From Peromyscus leucopus (taxonomy: Eukaryota; Chordata; Mammalia; Rodentia; Cricetidae), in NCBI RefSeq assembly GCF_004664715.2, contig NC_051068.1, forward strand, positions 50,380,953-50,444,952: a stretch of DNA of 64,000 nucleotides, in the 5' to 3' direction. Positions 24,067-36,163 of the stretch are shown one piece after another (position 1 is the first letter of the stretch; each line of letters opens with the position of its first letter). Below the pieces are notes generated by a model, which was not told the DNA's origin, did no database searches, and worked only from the letters and a program-made list of their open reading frames with translations. The position numbers were made by a program, and so were the translations under genes.

Positions 24067-24406
24067 TAAGTTATATTAATGGACTTACCAAATCTGTCAA
24101 CTTCATAGAACAGTGGAAGTCCAAGGGAATTTCAAAGCAGCTACCTAATGTGTTGGCAGTCTGAGATGGAGAGAGAGAGAGAGAGCTTACTACCTACCAG
24201 GAGAGAGAACACAAAAGAGATTCCAGTCACATCACATGCTAAGGCCTGATTCATGCAAACTGGCCTGGAGCCAGGGGCTCTGGAAGCTCACAAGCAGTCC
24301 AGCCATGTGTAGCTCCAGCTGCTTGTAGCTCCCGAAGAACTAGAGCCTGCAAGGCCACAGCCAAGTAACTTCTTTATGAATTCCTACTCCACAGCTGGAT
24401 GCCAAA
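24067..24406 (-). promoter_or_regulatory. ERV-A leader and putative primer-binding site
   Basis: Untranslated leader between 5' LTR and gag. Directly after the LTR end, the element reads TTTGGCATCCAGCTGTGG (plus 24389-24406 in complement). The first bases, TGGC, fit a tRNA-primed PBS start, but the rest is too decayed to assign a tRNA. A (GA)n patch lies at about 24168-24185. Confidence 0.55.
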
Positions 24407-24853
24407 TGTAGACAAATTTCTAAACAATCATATTAAATAAAAAAGCATAGAGCCAAATATAAGGATGAAAGTCTTAGAGATCAGGGAAATAGGAAAAGCC
24501 ATCAGCCAAACTTATTTCACCAACTCTGCCATTTCCAAATGCCAGTCACTTCATGTCTGCTCATGCCTTTATATGTCTTGCTTTTCTGCCCTCTCATTGG
24601 CTCTTAGCCCAGCTACCTCACTTCCTTGTCACTCTCTGTCTGTACAGACCTCTAGGTCTCTATGGTTGGCACTGGAATTAAACATGTATGTTACCATGCT
24701 TGGCTCTGTATGGCCTTGAACACACAGAGACCCTGCCTGCTAAGTGATTGGATTAGGGGAATGTGCGGCCTGGCTTTGTTTAATTACAATGGCTGGTCTT
24801 TCCCCCTGATCCCCAGGGAAGCTTTATTAAAGCACAAATAAAATATCACCACA
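24407..24853 (-). repeat. ERV-A 5' LTR (minus strand)
   Basis: In element orientation begins TGTGGTGATA and ends CTACA. 'gctttaataaagc' near its start provides an AATAAA. It pairs with 15922-16380 over its full length. Length 447 bp. Confidence 0.9.
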
Positions 24854-25232
24854 CATCTGAAGACTATAGAATGGAAAGAAGAAATCACACCCAAACGGGG
24901 TACATGACAAGTAATATTCAAATTCAGGGCTTAAATCAATAAAACAGAAATAAGAGGAAAAAATTAAAACAAGAATCAATATAAATAGAGTTGATCTATT
25001 TAGAAAATCAGTAAGATGTTCTAATCCAAATTAACTAAAAAGTGGAGAGAGAAAATCCAAATTAACAATACTAGAAATGAGAAGGGAAATGTAACAACAG
25101 ACACCAAGGAAATCCAGAATCTCATAAGGACAAACTTTAAAATACTGTACTCCACTAATTTAGAAAACCTAAAAGAAATGGATAATTTCTTTTATAGATA
25201 CCACTCAGCAAAGTTAAATCAAGATCAGATAA
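24854..25232 (+). pseudogene. L1-A ORF2 remnant between EN and RT
   Basis: Continues L1-A ORF2 exactly where 15921 stopped ('gaagactatagaatgg'-type linker, 'tactgtactccactaattt', 'ttaaatcaagatcagat'). It ends at the left copy of a 13-bp duplication CAAGATCAGATAA (25220-25232). Confidence 0.85.
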
Positions 25233-27193
25233 AGACAGAGGGCCTATCTCCAAAATATAAAAAGAACTAAAAAACTAGTTATCAACAAACCAAATAACAC
25301 AATTTAAAAATGTGATCCAGACCTAAACAGAGAATTATAGGTTGAGTTTTTCATGCAGAGTGCGGGCCAGGTATCTCCCAGCAGCCAGCTCCCTAAATAA
25401 TCGCACAGAGACTTATTATTAATTATAAATGCTTGGTCAATAGCTTAGACTTATTACTAACTAGCTCTTACAACTTAAATTATTCCATATTTTTATCTAT
25501 ATTCTACTCTCTACATGGCTCAGCACCTTATCTCAGTATGGAATGTTCAGTTCCTGCTTTGCCACATCCCCTCAAAACTCCTGAGACTTCCTTGACTCCA
25601 CCTTTCCTCCTCCCAGTGTCATCTCTCCCTGAAAGTCTTGACTATCTATAGGTCCTCAGCTCTTCATTAGCTAAGGAGAGTAATATATATTCATAGGATA
25701 CAAAAAGATTGTTCCACAGCATAGAATTTGCAACAGAATAATCTCAAATTGCAAAGAATCATTAAAGAAATGTTCACTATCCTTAGTCATTAGGGAAATA
25801 CAAATCAAAACAATTCTGAGAACCCACCTTACACTTGTAAGAATAGCTAAAATCAAAACTACAAATAACAGATAATGCTAAAGAGCATGTGGAATTCCTG
25901 CATTGCTGGTGGGAATGCAAACTTGTGCAGCTGCTTTGGAAACCAATGTAGCAATTTCTCAGAAATTCACAATCAGTCTATCTCAAGACTCAGCTATACC
26001 AATCTTGGTCATGTACCCAAAGATGTTCAATCATACCACAAGGACACTTGTTCAACTATGTTCACAGCAGCTTTATTTGTATAAGCCAGAAGCCGGAAAC
26101 AATTTAGATGACATTCAAGCAAATAATGGATAAAGAAAATATGATATATTTATACAATGGACTCTTATGCAGCTTTAAAAAATAATGGCATCAGGAAATT
26201 TAAAGGCAAATGAATGGAACCTGAAAAAAAAAATCATGTTGAGTGAGGTAACCCATACTCAGAAAGACAAACATGGTATGTACTCACTCATAAGTATATA
26301 TTATCTGTAAAATAAAGGATAATCATGCTACAGTCCACAGAATAAGGAGGTCCTAAGAGGGGACACACAGATCTCCCTGGGAAGGGGAACTGGAGAAGAT
26401 CTCCTGGGTGGACTGAGGACTGGGTTCAGGGATGGATGGAAGGGGAGAGTTCTAAAGAAGGGGACCAGAGGGGCGTCATTTTTGGGTTAGGTAGAGACCT
26501 GATACAAGGGAGACATCCATGGGTCTGCAAGGATAACATCAGCTGAGAATCATGGCATTTGTAGATGAGTAGCCTGAACTAGCCCTCTCCTGTGATCAGT
26601 TTGGTAACTATTCCTGTTGTTTTTGGAGAGCCTTCATTTTGTGACTGCTTGAGGCAGATGCAGAGACTCATAGCCATGCCTTGGACCAAACTTGGGGAAC
26701 CCTGCGGAAGAGCAGGGGGAAGGATGGTAAGAGCCAGAGAAATCAAGGACATCATAAAAAACAAACAAACAAAAATAGAAACAGAAACAATCAAACAATC
26801 AACCTGGCTCATAGAAACTCACAATGTCTGGGCCAACAACCAGGGAGCCTGCACTGGACTAATCTAAGCCCTCTACATATTTGTGATAGCTGTGTAGCTT
26901 GGTCTATTTGTGGGATTCCTCAAAATGGAAGCAGGGGCTGTCACTAAAGCTTTGGCTTGCTCATGGGAACCTATTCCTCATACTGGGTCACATAGTCTAG
27001 CCTAAATACATGGGGAGGTGTTTAGTCTTACCACAACTTGCTATACCATGCTTTGTCCATGGGAGGTCTGTCCTCTTAAACAGAAACAGATGAGGAGTGA
27101 ATTGGTGGGGCAGTGAGGGAAAAGAGTGGGAGGAGAGGAGAAAGGAGAAACTATGGTCAGGATGCAAAATAAATAAATTAATTAAAATTATAA
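25233..27193 (+). mobile_element. L1-B: 5'-truncated L1 inserted in L1-A
   Basis: A separate L1 3' end inside L1-A. The L1-A reading jumps here from pre-RT sequence to ORF2 C-terminus plus 3' UTR, then returns to the RT start at 27207. Flanked by identical 13-bp copies of CAAGATCAGATAA (25220-25232 and 27194-27206), a classic target-primed insertion. It ends in an A/T-rich tail ('aaataaataaattaattaaa'). ORF2 pieces at 25875-26133 are broken by stops. It was later split by an LTR at 25336-25721. Confidence 0.92.
25336..25721 (-). repeat. LTR (ERVK/mys-like), minus strand, inside L1-B
   Basis: In element orientation starts TGCTGTGGAACAATC at 25721. The block 'cgcacagagacttattatta' and the promoter-like C-rich part identify a common cricetid LTR type. 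Flanks GAGAAT (25330-25335) and TAGAAT (25722-25727) suggest a 6-bp duplication with one mismatch. The left boundary is less certain, because the element end there does not read as a clean CA. Confidence 0.7.
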
Positions 27194-27206
27194 CAAGATC
27201 AGATAA

Positions 27207-29870
27207 GCAATTTAAACAAACCTTTAACCACTAGTGAAAAAAAATTCTCTAAGACAAAAAGTGCCTGGGATCAAATGGTTTAGCAAAGAATTATACCAGA
27301 CTTAAAAAAACAAAATGAAACAAAACAAAACAACAGTCAATTCAATTCAAATGCTCCTCAAAATAGTCCACAAAATAGAAACAGAGAGAAAATTGCCCAA
27401 TTCATTTTATGAGGCCATAGTTATCCTGATATTCAAACCAAATACAATCCCCACAAAGAAAGAGAATTACAAAAAATTTTCTTTGTGAGCACAGATGCAA
27501 ATATACTCAATAAAATACCTGCAAATTGTTCCAAGAACATATCAAATAGATCCTCTACTATGATCAAGTAGGCTACATCCCAGAGATGCAAGGATAATTC
27601 AACATACATAAATTAATAAATCACATAACATGATCATTTCATTAGATGCAGAAAAGGCCTTTGACAAAATCCAACACTGCTTCATGATAAAATCTTGGAG
27701 ATATTAGGCATACAAGGGCCATATCTCAACATAATAAAGGCAGTTTATAGCAAGCCCATAACCAGTATCAACCAAAATGGAGAGAAACACAAATCAGTTC
27801 CACTAAAAACAGGAACAAGACAGAGTTGTTCACTCTCTCTATGTCTATTTAATAGAGTACTCAAAGGCTTAGAGTAATAAGATAACTGAAGGAGATCAAG
27901 AAGATACAAATTAGAAAGCAAGAATTTAAAGTATCCTTATTTACAGATGATATGATAGTGTACTTAAATTACCTGACAAATATTATCAGGAAACTTCTAT
28001 ATCAGATGAACACTTTCAGCAAAGTAGCTAGATAAAAAAAAATCTAACATATGTTAGTACCACTCCTATATAAAAATGACAAATGGTCTGAGAAAAACAT
28101 CAGAGAAACAAAAGTCTTGTAGGATGAAAACTTCGATTCATTGAAGAAAGAAATTTAAGAAGATATCAGAAGATGGAAAAATCTTTCATGCTCATTGATT
28201 TGTAGGTTTAAAATAATGAAAATGGCCATCCTACCAAAAGTAATCTAGAGATACAATGCAATTCCCACCAAAATTTCAACACAATTCTTCACAAAAATGG
28301 AAAGGACAATTTTCAGCTTCAGATGAAAATACAAAAAACACAGGATAACTAAAATAATTCTGAATAATAGAAGAACTGCTGGTGGTATCACTATCTGTGA
28401 TTTTAAGCTATACTACAGAACTACAGCAATAAAAAAATGTCATGGTATTGCCACAAAAACTACACATTCATCTATGGAATTGAATTGAAGACTCAGACAC
28501 AAATACACAAACATATGGACACCTTTGTTTTTTTTATTATTTTATAAAATGATCAGAAAGACATACTGGAAAAAGATAGCATTTTCAACTAATTGTGTTA
28601 GTAAACCTGGATATCTTCATGTAGAATAATCCAAATAGATTCATACTTGTCGTCTCACACAAACTCAATTCCAAATGAATTACAAACCTTAACATAAAAC
28701 CAGATACACTGAACTTGATAGAAGAGAAAGTGAAGAATAGCCTTGAACTCATTAAGACATCAAAGACTTTCTGAACAGAACATCATTAGAACACATGGGC
28801 ACTAATATCACCAATTAATAAAGAGGGCTATGAAACTGAGAAGCTTCTGCATGGCAAAAGAAACTTGAACAAAGTTGCAGCCTACATAGTGGGGAAAGAT
28901 TTTTACCAGCTGTACATACCATGGAGGGTTAATATCCAAAATATGTAAATAAGTCTAGAAACTGGACATCAAGAAACAAACAACACAATTAAAAATGGGA
29001 TGCGTATCTAAACAGAAATTCTCCATAGAGGAAACTCAAATGGCTGGGAAATACTTAAAGAAATGCTCAATGTTCAATATTCTTAGTCATCAGGGAAAAG
29101 CAAACCAAAACTAGTCCGAGATGTCATATTAGAATGGCCAAGAACAACAAAATGACAGCTAATGTCAGTGAGAATGTGGAGTAAGAGGAACACTCATCCA
29201 CTGATGTGGCCACTATAGGATTTAGTGTGCTAGTTCCTCAGAAAGATGGGGATCAATCTACCTCAAGATCTAGCTACAATACTCTTGGTCATATACCCGA
29301 AAATTACTTCATCCTACCAGAGACACTTCCTGTACCAGGTTCATTGCTGTTCTCTTCATAATATACAGAAATTGGGAACAATCTAGTATCCCCTTCAACA
29401 GAAGAATGGATAAAGCAATTTGGTTCTTTTACACAATGAACTATTACTCAGCTGTTAAAAAAAATGACAACATGAAATTTACAGGCAAATGGATGGAACT
29501 AGAGAGATCACCCTGCGTGAGGAAAACCCAGACTTAGAAAGATAAATAGGATATGGATTCACTTATATGTAAATATTAGCTATTAAGTCCATGAAAACTA
29601 AACTATAATCCACAGATCTACAGAAGATATGTACAGAATAAGGAACTAGAAGGAATGGATAGATCTCATTAGGAAAGGGAAATAAAAAACAAATATGGAT
29701 GGAAATTGGTGTTGGAATTGGAGGTCTGGGTTGGGGGAAGAGGAGTTATTGGAGGGGATACAGGGAAACAACTAAAATTAAGGAGCATTTGGGGAGTAGT
29801 ATGGAAACCTAAAACAGTAGAAACTTCTTTAAATATATACATATATGAAGGCTATCTAAATAAAATCACC
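27207..29870 (+). pseudogene. L1-A ORF2 remnant: RT domain to C-terminus
   Basis: Reverse transcriptase and Cys-rich end of L1-A ORF2. The frame 27695-27877 matches the RT fingers/palm ('NIIKAVYSKPITSI', 'VPLKTGTRQSCSLS'). The catalytic box is readable near 27940 as F-T-D-D, where L1 elements normally have F-A-D-D. Downstream come thumb and C-terminal parts (28100-29500) in many broken frames, then the stop region and 3' UTR. Confidence 0.85.
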
Positions 29871-30404
29871 AAATAATGGGGGAGATAGAGTCCCCACTGG
29901 GCATCTCCTGCTACCACAGGATGCTTCCAGTAACAGAATCAGGTTGGGTTACATATATTTTAGCTATTGGACAAAGGGGCCTCATTGAAATAACCAAACA
30001 CATCCAGGCTGTTGCCAAGATTGTAGGTTGCTCTCCACAAACTGACAACAAGGCCCCATTGCTGAAGACAACACTAATACAACATGAACATGGAGAGCGT
30101 GAGGTGGTGCCCACATAGAGCCTTCACACCTATATTCCAGTGTCATTGGTACAGGAAAGTACCATAAACACTATCCAAACAAAGAAACAAACAGTAAGCC
30201 AACTACAAAACCTTCTTCTACAAAGGTGTACTAGTGCAATGGTGGCACAAACCAACCAATAAATAATTTGACTTAAAGTCCGTGCTACTAGAAGGAACCC
30301 ATATTATACCCTGCATGGGTGACCAAGAACCTGAGAATAGATAGCCCAAGGACCTAGGGTAACACTAAATACTAAGGGAATAAAAATTTAAAGAAGAAAG
30401 AAGA

Positions 30405-30581
30405 GCCGGGCGGTGGTGGCGCACACCTTTAATCCCAGCACTCAGGAGGCAGAGCCAGGCGGATCTCTGTGAGTTTGAGGCCAGCCTGGGCTACCAAGTG
30501 AGCTCCAGGAAAGGCGCAAAGCTACACAAAGAAACCCTGTCTCGAAAACAAAACAAAACAAAACAAAACAAAACAAAAAAA
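30405..30581 (+). repeat. B1 SINE, young, plus strand
   Basis: Near-consensus B1 starting 'gccgggcggtggtggcgcac' with an (AAAAC)n tail. Pol III A and B box regions are well kept ('ggtggcgcac', 'gagtttgaggc'). Its low divergence makes it one of the youngest insertions in L1-A. Confidence 0.95.
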
Positions 30582-30878
30582 GCTGTAGTGCTAAAATGAC
30601 TCCTAATGATATTCTGTTATATTCATAGAGTCATATCTTGTTTGGTTATTATCAGAGATGCTTCCTCCTGCAGCAGATGGGAGTAAATACAGAAACCCAC
30701 AGTCAGACAATAGACAGACAGTGAGAGACCTAGGAACATATGACCCTAAATGGGATGTCTCCAACAAATCCTAGGGCTCAGAGAACCATGAGGAAGAGGA
30801 GACAGAAAGTCTGTAAGAGTCAGAGGAGTTGGAGGACACCAAGAAAACAAGGCACAATGAATCAACATGAGGAAAACT

Positions 30879-31934
30879 TTTTAGGAGCCATTGTCATGAG
30901 CTATTGAGGGCCATGATGAAATTACAGTTTATAGAAATTGATAATTCAGATGTCATCCCACCAGTGGAATGTTCTCTGATGGGGTAACCTGTCAAGAAGG
31001 CTTGCAGGCCACTGACTCTGTACACTGTTGCTTCCATCTATAACTTCTTGTGCGATAACAGCTATGATATCTCCCTATTACCATGTATTTTCATCAAATG
31101 TGTATATATAATCTCATGATTACATCTTAATCTTATGGGCACATATATAGTGGTGGTCAGGAAGATGACTTTTCATTTATCTGTATAATTTTGATATATA
31201 GAAAATATACTAGAATATGCTTCATAGCCAGATCGATTGTCCCACAAGACTGTAGATACTTAAAGCCTGCCGCGTTCCTTTTACTCAGACTAACAAAATA
31301 ACAATCTTGCCTCAGTCAAACACAAACTGCACACATTTAGCTCATATGTATCTCTGAGCAAGTTCAAACTAGACTAAAGGCCTTTGTAAATAGATCATAA
31401 GTTTAAAACTTTACAGTTATGCACAAGGTCAGAGTCAATGATGTCTACCAAGATTACTAACATAAAGCACCCTAAGAAAAGCATGCTAATTCTCCCCTTG
31501 TCAAGTCTCCTGACAACAAACCTATTTCTCAAACTTTTTCTCATTTGGGCAATATGGCCCTCTTACTCCTGAAACCTTGAAAATGTGTGTTGCCATGGTA
31601 AGCTCCTTATCGCTTACCCTAGGAATGTGGTTTTGATCAATGAGAGGTAACTCATAACTTTTCCTATTGCTTCAGGCCTTCTGCAAAAGAACAATTATTA
31701 GGTGAGATGAGAAGAGGCAGGAAGATGAGAACAGAGAACTAGAGTTAAGAAATTATATATAATTAAGCCAAGGAAATTAGGAGAAAGGAGAGAATATAGA
31801 GACATGCACAGAAGGATTATGGTGTGAGCATTCCTTAGCCTTCAAATCCCAGTTCCTTCACTTCTTGCAGAATCTCTGTCTCCTTCTGACCCTGAGAGGA
31901 AGTCTTTAAGTCTGGCCCTTAAACGCCTCCATTA
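30879..31934. repeat. LTR-like insertion (1056 bp) in L1-A 3' UTR
   Basis: The insertion is defined by the L1 3' UTR, which stops at 30878 and resumes at 31935, with identical flanks AAAACT (30873-30878 and 31935-31940). A 6-bp duplication points to an ERV integrase. The start 'ttttaggagcc' could be a mutated TGTTAGGAGCC, a common ERVK start. No open frame of note; family not named. Confidence 0.65.
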
Positions 31935-32620
31935 AAAACTCATATGAACTCATGGAGACTGAAGCAATATGCAGAGGAACTACAGGGTCTGTACCAGGTT
32001 CTCTGTGTTTATATTATGGCTTCCAGTTTAGTGTTTTTCAGGGATTCCTGAGTGTGCAAACAAGTGGGTCTTTGATTCTTGTGTCTCCTCTTGGGCTCTT
32101 TTCCTTGTTCTTTCATTTTGTCCAACTTTGATGTGATAGTTTCTGTTTTATTGTATATCTTATTCTGTTAGAGCAAAAAAAGAATGAATAGAAGAACGAA
32201 TTAATGTAATCCTAGCCAATAGGGTAAAGGTGTAACAACTGCATTATCCTTTATAGCTGCTGGAAGAGGAAAAATCAGTTTTCTTCAACAGAGTGACTGG
32301 GTAGAATATATCAAAAATTACAGGGCAGGCCTTGTGTTCATCAGTAGTTGACCATCATATAATAGACTCAGTATATTTTTGTGTGTGCTTTAATTTTGTT
32401 ACAGTTTGATGGGAGTTTCCTTTCTTTTCTTTTCAGGTTGTGGTTTATTTTGTTTTATTGGGGGGGTTGTATTGGATTACTTTGTGTTTTTTTTTTTTTT
32501 TGAGGAAGAACATAAGGTTGAGTGGGTAGGGAGGGAGAGAGAAACTGCAGGGACTTGCGGAAAGAGAATAATATGATCAAAATATAATTAAAGTTAAATT
32601 TCATTTTAAATAAGAAAAAT

Positions 32621-32885
32621 AATAAAAATATAAATTAAGAAGTGCTGAGCTGATATTTTAAAAAATTGAAAAACTTAAACATATGGTTTTAAGAAATGTT
32701 AGAAATAATAATTTAGGAAGAAATATAACATAAATTTTTTGGATAAAATACTATTTTAATACTACATATATGTTCATCTGTCTTATTATGAGAAAAGTTA
32801 TAGCATTTTCTGGATTTGATACTGACATTATTAATGGGGATTTTTATTGTTCAGTTTTCTATGGCCCCACATTGGAATATCAAAA
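32621..32885. other. Short AT-rich unassigned stretch
   Basis: AT-rich flank of L1-A. Nothing recognised. Confidence 0.5.
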
Positions 32886-33400
32886 TGTTGTTGTTTGTTT
32901 TTGCTCTTTTGGGAGACCTGCCACCCAGCTCCCAAATATATTACATGTGGAGGCTTATTTTTAATTAAAAATGCCTAGCCTTATCTTGGCTTGTTTCTAG
33001 CCAGCTTTTCTTGATTTAAATTATCCTATCTTTTGCCTCTCAGCTATTACCTTTCTATTATTTCTGTATATCATACTCTTACTCTGTGACTGGATGTGTA
33101 GCTGGGTTCTCGCCCCTAGCATCCTTCTCTCCTTGTTCTCTTGCTCTTTCTTCTTTCCTCTCAGTTTTCTCATTTTATTTATTCTCTCTGCCTGTCAACC
33201 CCATCTATCCTTTCTCCTGTCTAGTTATTGGCCATTCAGCTCTTTATTAGACCATCAGCTGTTTTAGACAGGCAAAGTAACACAACTTCACAGAGTTAAA
33301 CAAATGCAGCAGAAAAGAATTCAACACATCTTTGCATCATTAAACAAATGTTCCACAACACAAGCAAATCTAACACATCTTAAAATGATATTCTACAACA
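32886..33400 (-). repeat. LTR (ERVK type), minus strand
   Basis: In element orientation begins TGTTGTAGAATATC at 33400 and ends ...CAACAACA at 32886. Recognisable blocks are 'aaacaaatgttccacaac', 'ggccattcagctctttatta' and 'gggagacctgccacccagct'. No matching 6-bp flanks are visible, so the target duplication has decayed or the ends are off by a few bases. Confidence 0.8.
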
Positions 33401-34675
33401 GATTTTAGAATTTTTTCAGCTAACAAGGTGCTATATCTATGCTTTCTTAGCAGAATAACAGTTTGTTACATTGCATATAATGTATTTAGAAGTATTAAAT
33501 GCAATTTTCTGTTAAAATATAAGGAATGCAATACATTAAAACAGTAGAATGAATGGATGGAGCTTAATAAAATACTGTATTAATTTTAGACAATTTAAGT
33601 TTGGGATGTAGTTTTGGAGCAAACCGATGTTCTTTCCAATTTAATGTTCTCTCTGAGAGATGGTTAAAGGTTCTAATAACTAAGCAACTCATAAAAAGTA
33701 TATAAGTTGATTGTCTCCTGATATTCTACAAGAGATTAAACATACATTATCAATAATATTGTTGAGTAGATTAAGCAGAAAAATTATCATATGCATTTGG
33801 TAGCATGCAGGTCAATTAGATCTTCAAGAGAGTAGAGACTGATGAAAAGAGAAAATGAAAACAGAAGGAAACGCAATAAAATTGTAAAGTAACTCTACTC
33901 TTTTGTCCACATTGGTAAAAATCCTGACTGTCAAGGTTGCCTCTATAATTTCTCCTTCTCCACCAAATTTGGATTCTTCAGTAAAGTCATCGCAGTTATG
34001 AGCTAATACTGTTGTGAGGTAAACATTAGTTTGCTTAAATACCAGATACTATGAAGTTACTTTTATTCCACAGAAAGAAAAGAAGGAAACTAAAGTGCAA
34101 TTGTGCCACATAAAAATGTCTCAATAACAAAAGTATACAAATTGGTAATGTTTTAATACTCTAATTGAAGAGCATTTTCATGATTTCTTGACATCTCTCA
34201 TCACTGAATTTTAGGGGCAATCCATGATTTCCTTTACTGTCTTCTGGAATCTTCTAGTGCTCCTTATTTAAAATGTAGGTACACAATCCTCAAAGATCTT
34301 TGAAGGGCTCACATAGATCCCATTCCCAGCTAGCCACCATGAAAAAAAAAATGTATTCAGAATAGTATTTCTACTCTTATTCAAATTTCCATTAAAAATT
34401 TCCTTTTTATTACATTTTTAATTTTTAGACAGTAAATTTATTCATAAACTTCCCCCTGCCACAAGCCTTCTATTACCTTTCTTCACCTAAAATAACATCT
34501 TTGATCAAATACTAACTCCTTCCTTAAGTAAATAAATTCATCTGGGCATAATTTATAAGAAGGTATATACATGTACCTAATATCTAATAGCTGATATTTA
34601 ATGTTCTTCAAGAATACATAAAAATTTAGAAATATTATTTAGCCCTTCTTTTCTCAATTACTTTACCTTTATAAC
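33401..34675. other. Unassigned, mostly unique sequence
   Basis: AT-rich DNA with no recognised gene or repeat. Confidence 0.45.
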
Positions 34676-34715
34676 CAGTGCTCTCACCTGCTGAGCCATT
34701 TCTCCAAGCCTGACT
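34676..34715 (-). repeat. Short B2/ID SINE fragment
   Basis: Reverse complement of a tRNA-derived SINE head: 'ctgctgagccatttctcca'. Only about 40 bp are left. Confidence 0.65.
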
Positions 34716-35084
34716 CTCCTTAACATTCCAGTTTTCTCACTCAATCATGGAAACCAGGAAACTAGAATCTTCCCGTACTTCCACTGACTCTGTACTAGAA
34801 CACTATCTGGACTCTCCAGGTTACATGTGGATACGTTTCAGTTGAAATGTTCTCCCTCGGTTACGATGAGATTAGAATCAGGGCAGGAGATAATAGGGTA
34901 ATCACATCAACATGATTGTGAACCTTTGCAGCTCTTTAAGGGCACCACTTTGTTTTCTCTCAGAAATTCCCATGAGAATAGAGGTTATCATAATATAGAA
35001 ACATCATCACTTGGATATATAATTCATACAGTGATGAATGTTTTATCTAAAATTGGAAAAAGCTGTATTGTAATGTATAATCTT

Positions 35085-35200
35085 GTTGCAGGTGGCTGTT
35101 TGCTGCCACACAGCTGCTGGGATTCAAACCCAGGTCCTCTGGCACAGCAGGCAGTGATCTTAACCAATGAGCCATTGCTCCAGCCTCCCCTCCCCTGTCA
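35085..35200 (-). repeat. B2-type SINE, partial
   Basis: Reverse complement of the tRNA-related B2 head: 'attcaaacccaggtcctctg' (B-box region) and 'aaccaatgagccattgctcc' (A-box region). The non-tRNA tail is missing. Confidence 0.85.
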
Positions 35201-35707
35201 CCATTTAAATGTAAGTCTCCAGTTTTTTCTTAGCATTGTTTGAAACTATTTGAAAATATCTTTGTCAGGTACAGCTGTTGAAAAAAATACTGTCACCTTA
35301 TTGAAATAGATTGAACCTAACTTTGGAATTACTTTTCATTTTTCGGGCAGAACTTATTCGTTCGTGAAATATAAACAAACACCTAGAATGATTTAAATGT
35401 TGAAAATAAAATGATTACATGAGTATTCTTGGTGTTTCTTTGGCATATGCACAGAATGAAAATGAAGAACTGGATAATATATACTAAAATTGTGAATATA
35501 TTTCAAGCTGTCCTGATTTTTTTCTTTCATAACTCATGGAGAAAGTAATCTGAAACAAAGTATTTGGCTTAATTTGATTTCATATGAGTGATCAAATTTT
35601 GAGACATGTAGCTTATTTCAGAGCCTATAAAATTACAGTGAATGCCGTGTTATCACAAGGACACTCAGTTATAGATATATCCAACCGTCTTATTAATTAA
35701 GAAACAA
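35201..35707. other. Unassigned AT-rich sequence
   Basis: No gene or repeat recognised. Confidence 0.5.
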
Positions 35708-36163
35708 TGTAAAAGAGAAAGCCGAGAGGTCAGAGCTCAGAGCTAAAATCTCACCCTTCCTCCTGCTGTCCCAGCTTCGCGAAAAAAGACCTACTTCCTG
35801 TCGGTTCGTTTTTTTATAGTATGTTGTTCTGCCTTCTCATTGGTTGTAAACCCAAACACATGACTGCCTCGTCACTGTCTGAATGTACAGCCCCCTAGGT
35901 CTTAAAGGCATATGTCTCCAATGCTGGCTATATCCCTGAACACACAGAGATCTTATGGGATTAAAGGCGTGTGCCACCACCGCCACACTCTTGCTATGGC
36001 TCTAATAGCTCTGACCCTGAACACACAGATATCTATGGGATTAAAGGCATGTGCCACCACCGCCACACTCTTGCTATGGCTCTAATAGCTCTGACCCCCA
36101 GACAACTTTATTTATTAACATACAATCAAAATAATAATTCAGTACAATTAGATTACCACCACA
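35708..36163 (-). repeat. Solo LTR with an 81-bp tandem duplication, minus strand
   Basis: In element orientation runs from TGTGGTGG (plus end 36163) to ...TTTTACA (plus 35708, TGTAAAAG). Layout follows the ERV-A LTR: 'cattggttgtaaacccaa', 'gtcactgtctgaatgtacag' and B1-like 'gggattaaaggcgtgtgcc'. A unit of 81 bp occurs twice (35934-36014 and 36015-36095) with few differences. No target duplication is seen. Confidence 0.8.

Larger units (their letters stand above)
15922..24853 (-). mobile_element. ERV-A: full-length betaretrovirus-like (ERVK) provirus in L1-A
   Basis: Complete but decayed provirus on the minus strand: 5' LTR 24407-24853, leader, gag remnants, pol remnants (RT, RNase H, integrase), a long non-coding post-pol region, 3' LTR. 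Flanking 6-mers TGCCAG (15916-15921) and CATCTG (24854-24859) both correspond to AACCTG in the undisturbed L1 at about 50899. They are therefore probably a target duplication whose two copies have diverged. There is no recognisable env. Gene order and motifs fit ERV class II, and MYSERV-like elements of cricetids are a plausible match by recognition only. All reading frames are interrupted. Confidence 0.9.
29871..32620 (+). mobile_element. L1-A 3' UTR, interrupted twice
   Basis: Old, long L1 3' UTR in three pieces: 29871-30404, 30582-30878 and 31935-32620. They are separated by a B1 and a 1.06-kb LTR-like insertion. Landmarks are 'ggaggacaccaagaaaac', 'tggcttccagtttagtgtt', 'gaacataaggttgagtgggt' and the end 'gatcaaaatataatt'. 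The same family of 3' UTR is at 2995-3550 and 41760-42255. Confidence 0.75.

Noticed and set aside
35085..35200. tRNA-like sequence
   Set aside because: It is the tRNA-derived head of a B2 SINE, not a tRNA gene. The same holds for 40583-40807.
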